From positions 186,001 to 250,000 of the forward strand of contig CALADF010000035.1 of the NCBI GenBank assembly GCA_937890835.1: 64,000 bases of DNA. Reading direction: 5' to 3'. Position numbers and translations under genes: made by a program. The DNA is from an uncultured bacterium. Lineage in GTDB: Bacteria > Actinomycetota > Coriobacteriia > Coriobacteriales > Eggerthellaceae. Below, in pieces: positions 59,493 to 64,000 of this stretch (within the stretch, counting starts at the first letter, position 1; each line of letters begins with the position of its first letter). A model generated the notes under the pieces. The model searched no databases, was not told where the DNA came from, and worked only from the letters and a program-made list of their open reading frames with translations.

Positions 59493-60230
59493 ATGGATTT
59501 CGGGCAGATACTCAACATTTTGCTGCCGATTGTTTACATCGTCGTCGGCGTCGCGTTGGTTTGGTTCGTCGTAGAGCTGGCGCTGACGTTTCGCAAGACG
59601 CGTCAGACGGTGACCGAGGTGCAAAAGCAGCTCGCACCGACGCTCGATCATGTTGAGAAGATCACCGCTCAGCTCGAGCCCGTGTCGGCGAAGGTCGATC
59701 CGCTCGTCGATCGCGTCTCTCTGACGGTCGATGCGGCCAATCTCGAGATCATGCGCGTCGACCAGATCCTCGAGGACGTCTCCCAGATCACCGATTCGGT
59801 GACGAAGACCGTCGATACGGTCGATTCGGTTGCAAGCGCCCCGCTCGATTTGGTGAACTCGGTGACCGACAAGGTTCGCGCGCGCTTCAAGCGCCGCGGT
59901 GCGAGCGAGGAGTCGGTCAGGCTCGGGTCGGCGGGCGCTCCCGCTGAGAAGGCTTCCGCCGTTCGCGACTTCGTCGACGCCACCGCCGATGCCGCATCTG
60001 CGACCATTGCCGAGCAGCGTCAACGTCGCGCCGAGCGAAAAGCAGAGGAGGGCGCACGTGAAGCCGCCGCTGCTGCGAAGGGCGAGAAGATCACGGCAGC
60101 CGCCACGGCGACGTTCGACGCTGCTGTGACGAACGCGACCGCTGCGAGCGCTCAATCTCAGAACGCTGCAGGCGCGGGTTACGCCACGGTCGATGAGGGC
60201 GCCGAGGGAAGCGCCGCTTCGCATGTCTGA
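59493..60230 (+). CDS. DUF948-like membrane-anchored coiled-coil protein
   Basis: A 245-residue protein with one N-terminal membrane helix (ILLPIVYIVVGVALVWFVVE, about residues 8-30). A long coiled coil follows, with the DUF948-type heptads RQTVTEVQKQLAPTLDHVEK and VDRVSLTVDAANLEIMRVDQ. The C-terminal half is Ala-rich and of low complexity. DUF948 proteins sit between rarA and alaS in many Actinobacteria; the molecular function is unknown. ATG 59493 has gaggaggct. Its stop overlaps the start of the next gene. Confidence 0.78.
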   Translation: MDFGQILNILLPIVYIVVGVALVWFVVELALTFRKTRQTVTEVQKQLAPTLDHVEKITAQLEPVSAKVDPLVDRVSLTVDAANLEIMRVDQILEDVSQITDSVTKTVDTVDSVASAPLDLVNSVTDKVRARFKRRGASEESVRLGSAGAPAEKASAVRDFVDATADAASATIAEQRQRRAERKAEEGAREAAAAAKGEKITAAATATFDAAVTNATAASAQSQNAAGAGYATVDEGAEGSAASHV

Positions 60231-61755
60231 TATGTCTCGCGTCCCGCGTGTGGTGCCCGAGCCGGTGCGGCCTCATCCGGCGGATGCCGGTTCGTCCGCC
60301 GATGCGGCCCCCGATGCTTTTCATCGCGGCGTAGCCGAGGCGAAGAGCGGTGGCGTCGCGGGTGGCGAGCGCGAAGCTTCGCCTTCGGCTGCTTCCGAGC
60401 AGGCGGCTCGCGTCGAGGATGCCAAGCGCGCTGCGCGCTATCAGCGTTCGCGCAGCTGGTTCCTCAACGTCTGGACTGCCGTGGGCGCTATTCTGCTCAC
60501 GGGCGTGGTCGTGTACCTGCTCGATATCTTGTCCATCCCGGTGTCCATCCTCATATGGACGGTCATCATCGTGTTTTGCCTGCGTGGTGTGGTGAACGGC
60601 CTCGAGAAGCGTCATATCAACCGCACCCTGGGGACGACCATCGCCTACGTCATCATGTTCGCCGTCATCGGGTTGGTGGGGTTGCTCATGTTCTCGCCGA
60701 TGTTCGGCTTGAACAGCCAGATTGCGAACCTGATTGAAAGCATCCCGCGCTATGTCAACGACGTCGTGGTATGGCTCACCGACATGTACAACAAATACGC
60801 GCCGATGTTCGAGGACGAAACGGTCAAGCAGCTGCTCGCCGATGCGCAGGGCTCGCTTGCGACGTGGGCCTCGGCCTTGGCGCAAGGCAGCGCGAGCAGC
60901 CTGCTCGTTGCCGGTACCGCCGTGGCGAACGGCGCCATGGCGATCGGCTTCGCTCTGGTCATCGCGTTTTGGATTCTCATGGAGCTGCCGGGTCTCGGTC
61001 GAGAGGCGTCGCGTTTCGTCGGCCCCAAGCGTGCCGAGGATGCGAAGTTCCTGCATATCACGTTCACGCGCATCATGGGCGGCTACATCAAGGGAACGCT
61101 TTTGCAGTGCGCGATCATCGGCGTTGCGTGCGGCATCCTGTTCGGCGTCCTCGGCATTCCCAATGCCGCGGCGCTTGGCGTTATCACCGGCGTCCTGAAC
61201 CTCATACCTATTATCGGCCCGTGGCTCGGCGGTGCCGTGGCGGCTCTCATGTCGGTGTTCGTCAGCCCGCTGACCGCGTTTCTGGCGCTCGCGGGCACCG
61301 TCGTCATCCAGCAGTTCGTCTACACCTTCATCTCCCCGAAGATCATGTCCGATTCCGTCGACGTTCATCCCGCGCTCACGCTCTTCGCCCTCATGTGCGG
61401 CTCTGCGCTCGGCGGCGCGATGAACGGTCTTCTCGGGTCGCTCGTGGGCATGCTCGCCTCCATCCCTCTGGTCGCGGTGGCGAAGGCGTGCTTCGTGTAT
61501 TACTTCGAGAAGCGAACGGGTCGTCAACTCGTCGCGGAAGACGGTGTTTTCTTCAAGGGGACGCCCGTTGCGGGCGACGAAGTCGACCCCATGGCGGACG
61601 CGACCTCCCCTCATCCCGGCTCCACCGCTTCGTTCATACCGATCGAGGTCGACGAGAGGGGCGAGCCTACGGGTCGTTTCGCGCGTCTGGTTCGCAGACG
61701 CCGCACTCGGGACGAGGCCGCCTGTAACACCGATGAAGAACGTCACAAGCACTAG
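60223..61755 (+). CDS. AI-2E family transporter
   Basis: A 510-residue membrane protein of the PF01594 (AI-2E/TqsA) family. A soluble N-terminal extension of about 75 residues precedes eight helices. Family features are GLEKRHINRTLGTTIAYVIM, the long central hydrophilic loop (NLIESIPRYVNDVVVWLTDM), IMGGYIKGTLLQCAIIGVAC and LNLIPIIGPWLGGAVAALMS. The C-terminal tail is basic. Members export signals or small solutes, or act in Na+/H+ exchange, so the substrate is open. ATG 60223 overlaps the preceding stop; a second ATG at 60232 is possible. Confidence 0.88.
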   Translation: MSDMSRVPRVVPEPVRPHPADAGSSADAAPDAFHRGVAEAKSGGVAGGEREASPSAASEQAARVEDAKRAARYQRSRSWFLNVWTAVGAILLTGVVVYLLDILSIPVSILIWTVIIVFCLRGVVNGLEKRHINRTLGTTIAYVIMFAVIGLVGLLMFSPMFGLNSQIANLIESIPRYVNDVVVWLTDMYNKYAPMFEDETVKQLLADAQGSLATWASALAQGSASSLLVAGTAVANGAMAIGFALVIAFWILMELPGLGREASRFVGPKRAEDAKFLHITFTRIMGGYIKGTLLQCAIIGVACGILFGVLGIPNAAALGVITGVLNLIPIIGPWLGGAVAALMSVFVSPLTAFLALAGTVVIQQFVYTFISPKIMSDSVDVHPALTLFALMCGSALGGAMNGLLGSLVGMLASIPLVAVAKACFVYYFEKRTGRQLVAEDGVFFKGTPVAGDEVDPMADATSPHPGSTASFIPIEVDERGEPTGRFARLVRRRRTRDEAACNTDEERHKH

Positions 61756-61764
61756 GAAACATAC

Positions 61765-61770
61765 TATAAT
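61765..61770 (+). promoter_or_regulatory. Promoter -10 box of alaS
   Basis: Perfect TATAAT with TG-poor context and no clear -35. The resulting leader of about 110 bases can form GGGGC-GGGCCAA-GCCCC and GCCGG-CGCGT-CCGGC hairpins. T-box consensus words were looked for and not found. Confidence 0.5.
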
Positions 61771-61887
61771 GTGTCCCCGTATCAGCGCCCGGCGGGGCGG
61801 GCCAAGCCCCGGAGGACCTGGCGTCTGTTCGAGACAAGGTATCTGAGCCGGCGCGTCCGGCTGCCATCATAAGACGAAAGAGCCAAC

Positions 61888-64000
61888 ATGGAATACATGA
61901 CAACTGCTGAGATCCGAGAGAAGTACCTGCACTACTTTGAGGAGAAGGGCTGCAAGCGCATGCCGTCTTCCTCGCTCATCCCGGACGATCCCTCTCTGCT
62001 TCTCACGAGCGCCGGCATGGTGCAGTTCAAGCCGTACTTCCTTCAGCAAAAACAGCTTGAGAAGCCTTTCATCGGCACCACCACCGTCCAGAAGTGCGTG
62101 CGCACCAACGACATCGACATCATCGGCACGACGGGCCGCCATCTCAGCTTCTTCGAGATGCTCGGCAACTTCTCCTTCGGCGAGTACTTCAAGCAGGAGA
62201 TGTGCTCGTGGGCGTACGACTTCTCCGTGAACGTGCTCGGCCTCCCCGCGGAGAAGCTGTACTTCACCGTTTTCGAGAACGACGATGAGACCATCGAGAT
62301 CTGGAAGAGCCTCGGCGTTCCCGAGGATCATATCTCTCGCCTGGGCGAGGATGACAACTTCTGGCGCGCCGGCCCCACCGGCCCCTGCGGCCCGTGCTCC
62401 GAGCTGTACTACGACCAGGGCCCCGAGTTCGGCTGCGGCAGCCCCGATTGCGCTCCCGGCTGCGACTGCGACCGTTTCCTCGAGTACTGGAACTGCGTGT
62501 TCACCCAGTACGATGGCCAGGAGGACGGCACGCTCGAGCCGCTCCCGAAGAAGAACATCGACACGGGCATGGGTCTTGAGCGTATCGCCGCTATCATGCA
62601 GGGCGTGCAGTCCAACTACGAGACCGACGTGCTGCGCAGCTTGGTCGCGGTAGGTGAGAAGCTTGCGGGCGTAACCTACGGCGAGGACGCCGACACCGAT
62701 CTGTCGTTGCGCATCATCGCCGATCACAGTCGTGCGGTCACGTTCATGATCGCCGACGGCATCCTTCCTTCCAACGAAGGCCGCGGCTACGTGCTGCGTC
62801 GTCTGCTCCGCCGCGCCATCATGAAGGCGCACCTCATCGGCGTCGAGGGTCCTTTCCTCAACAGCTACGTCGACGAGATCGTTCGACTCATGGGCGATGT
62901 GTACCCCGAGATCGTCGAGAACCGTGAGCTCGAGCGTCGTCTGATCATGGCGGAGGAGGAGCGTTTCGGCGCCACGCTTCGCCAGGGCCAGGCGTATCTG
63001 GAAGACGAGCTTTCCAAACTCGAGGGCACGGTGCTTCCCGGCGAGCAGGCGTTCACCCTGCACGACACTTACGGCTTCCCGGTTGAGATCACCGAGGAGA
63101 TCGCGTCCGCGCGTGGCTTCAGCGTCGACATGGAGGGCTTCGAGCGCTCGATGGAGGCTCAGCGCGAGCGCGCCCGCGCCGCAGGCGCGAAGGACGCCGA
63201 GGCGGCTTGGTCAACCTACGGCGGCATCCACGCCGACCTGCTGAAAGAGTTCGGTCCCACGACGTTCGTCGGCTACGATCAGGAGACCGTCGAGTCGAAG
63301 ATCATCGCGATCGTGCGCGACGGCGAGCGCATCGAATCCGCTTCCGCAGGCGATGCGGTAGAGGTGCTGCTCGACGTCACCCCCTTCTACGCTGAGATGG
63401 GCGGCGAGGTCGGCGATACCGGCGTCATGTTCAACGCATCGGCTCGCGCGTGCGTGAGCGACACCAAAGCTCCCGAGGCGGGTCTTCACGTGCACCACGT
63501 TCAGGTCGGTGAGGGCACGTTCAAGGTGGGCGACGTCGTCACCGCCACGGTCGACGATCGTTTGCGCGCCGGCATTCAGCGCAACCACACCGCCACGCAC
63601 ATTCTGCACGCTGCGCTGCGCCAGGTGCTCGGCGATCACGTCAAGCAGGCGGGCAGCTACGTCGGCCCCGATCGCCTTCGTTTCGACTTCACTCATTTCG
63701 AGGCCATGACGCCCGAACAGGTGGCGGAGGTCGAACGCGTCGCCAACGAGCAGATCATGTGCGCCACTGCAACGCGCATCTACGAGACCTCGCTTGATGC
63801 GGCTCGCGAGGCGGGCGTGACGGCGTTGTTCGGCGAGAAATACGGTGAGACCGTTCGCGTCGTCGAGATCGGCGATTTCTCCTGCGAGCTGTGCGGCGGC
63901 TGCCATGTGCGCAACACCGCCGAGATCGGATTTGTGAAGATCGTCTCCGAGTCGAGCGTCGGCGCGAACCTGCGCCGCATCGAGGCGGTTACCAGCTTCG
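61888..64000 (+). CDS. alaS: Alanine-tRNA ligase, 3' end beyond the window
   Basis: The first 704 codons of alanyl-tRNA synthetase. It attaches alanine to tRNA-Ala, for example the one at 44.5 kb. N-terminal motifs are class II catalytic: FLxxK-type LTSAGMVQFKPYFL, TVQKCVRTNDIDIIG and RHLSFFEMLGNFSFGEYFK (motif 2). GPTGPCGPCSELYYD and NIDTGMGLERIAAI (motif 3) follow. The editing domain appears near the end with NHTATHILHAALRQVLGDHV and the zinc-site CELCGGCHVRNTAEI. ATG 61888 gives the usual N terminus MEYMTTAEIREKYL. No stop occurs before the window edge. Confidence 0.97.
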   Translation, partial: MEYMTTAEIREKYLHYFEEKGCKRMPSSSLIPDDPSLLLTSAGMVQFKPYFLQQKQLEKPFIGTTTVQKCVRTNDIDIIGTTGRHLSFFEMLGNFSFGEYFKQEMCSWAYDFSVNVLGLPAEKLYFTVFENDDETIEIWKSLGVPEDHISRLGEDDNFWRAGPTGPCGPCSELYYDQGPEFGCGSPDCAPGCDCDRFLEYWNCVFTQYDGQEDGTLEPLPKKNIDTGMGLERIAAIMQGVQSNYETDVLRSLVAVGEKLAGVTYGEDADTDLSLRIIADHSRAVTFMIADGILPSNEGRGYVLRRLLRRAIMKAHLIGVEGPFLNSYVDEIVRLMGDVYPEIVENRELERRLIMAEEERFGATLRQGQAYLEDELSKLEGTVLPGEQAFTLHDTYGFPVEITEEIASARGFSVDMEGFERSMEAQRERARAAGAKDAEAAWSTYGGIHADLLKEFGPTTFVGYDQETVESKIIAIVRDGERIESASAGDAVEVLLDVTPFYAEMGGEVGDTGVMFNASARACVSDTKAPEAGLHVHHVQVGEGTFKVGDVVTATVDDRLRAGIQRNHTATHILHAALRQVLGDHVKQAGSYVGPDRLRFDFTHFEAMTPEQVAEVERVANEQIMCATATRIYETSLDAAREAGVTALFGEKYGETVRVVEIGDFSCELCGGCHVRNTAEIGFVKIVSESSVGANLRRIEAVTSF

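Noticed and set aside
61771..61887. T-box riboswitch before alaS
   Set aside because: The conserved T-box sequence and an alternative terminator are not present.

Overview
The window reads as chromosome of a high-GC, monoderm, anaerobic actinomycete of the class Coriobacteriia, most likely family Eggerthellaceae (relatives of Eggerthella, Gordonibacter, Slackia, Adlercreutzia). The reasons are sortase-type surface proteins, a Veg-family protein, a secreted selenocysteine formate dehydrogenase, a Tat-exported flavoprotein beside a multihaem cytochrome, and the actinobacterial order rarA - DUF948-like protein - membrane protein - alaS. The species cannot be fixed from sequence alone.

Layout. 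(1) 1-10.7 kb: a small surface protein, then a complete type II-A CRISPR-Cas locus of visibly lower GC: tracrRNA on the minus strand, then cas9, cas1, cas2, csn2, a leader ending in ATTTGAG and an array of 47 repeats with 46 spacers. A small ribbon-helix-helix-like gene with its own palindrome follows. (2) 10.7-12.6 kb: a membrane protein, an XRE regulator and a DUF2975-like membrane protein. (3) 12.9-25.2 kb: a selenium block. It holds the selenocysteine tRNA (selC), selB, selA, a selenium-type cysteine desulfurase, a DUF3343 protein, a rhodanese lipoprotein, two TVP38/TMEM64 membrane proteins, two 'selenodomain-associated' transferases, YedF, a TetR regulator, and selD, which is itself read through an in-frame UGA. 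(4) 25.4-32.4 kb: the formate dehydrogenase operon (alpha subunit with UGA-encoded selenocysteine, iron-sulfur subunit, cytochrome b, FdhE, FdhD), which is the main client of block 3. (5) 32.8-40.9 kb: a secreted cysteine-peptidase-like protein, then a respiratory module. That module is a TetR regulator with a membrane protein, divergent from a multihaem cytochrome c, an FMN-binding lipoprotein, a Tat-exported FAD reductase and a membrane protein, followed by a tandem-MarR regulator. (6) 41.3-44.5 kb: a short-chain dehydrogenase, Veg, an ATPase and tRNA-Ala(CGC). (7) 44.8-51.8 kb: ApbE flavinyltransferase divergent from a cytochrome c maturation operon (ccmE, F, A, B, C, D-like), which would mature the cofactors of block 5. 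(8) 52-56 kb: a large sortase-anchored GLUG-repeat surface protein whose frame is broken twice. (9) 56.3-64 kb: galU, a candidate small RNA, rarA, a DUF948-like protein, an AI-2E-family transporter and the 5' part of alaS, cut by the window edge.

The functional theme is anaerobic respiration with formate as electron donor: the selenium block makes the active formate dehydrogenase, and the ccm/apbE block makes haem- and flavin-dependent extracellular reductases. The most unusual items are the tracrRNA promoter lying on the cas9 start site, the selenocysteine-containing SelD with a UUG start, the uncharacterised genes inside the selenium block, shared CGTCAAC palindromes in front of the cytochrome and ccm/apbE loci, the candidate C-rich-loop small RNA at 57.74-57.87 kb, and a perfect palindrome sitting exactly at a frame break in the surface protein.
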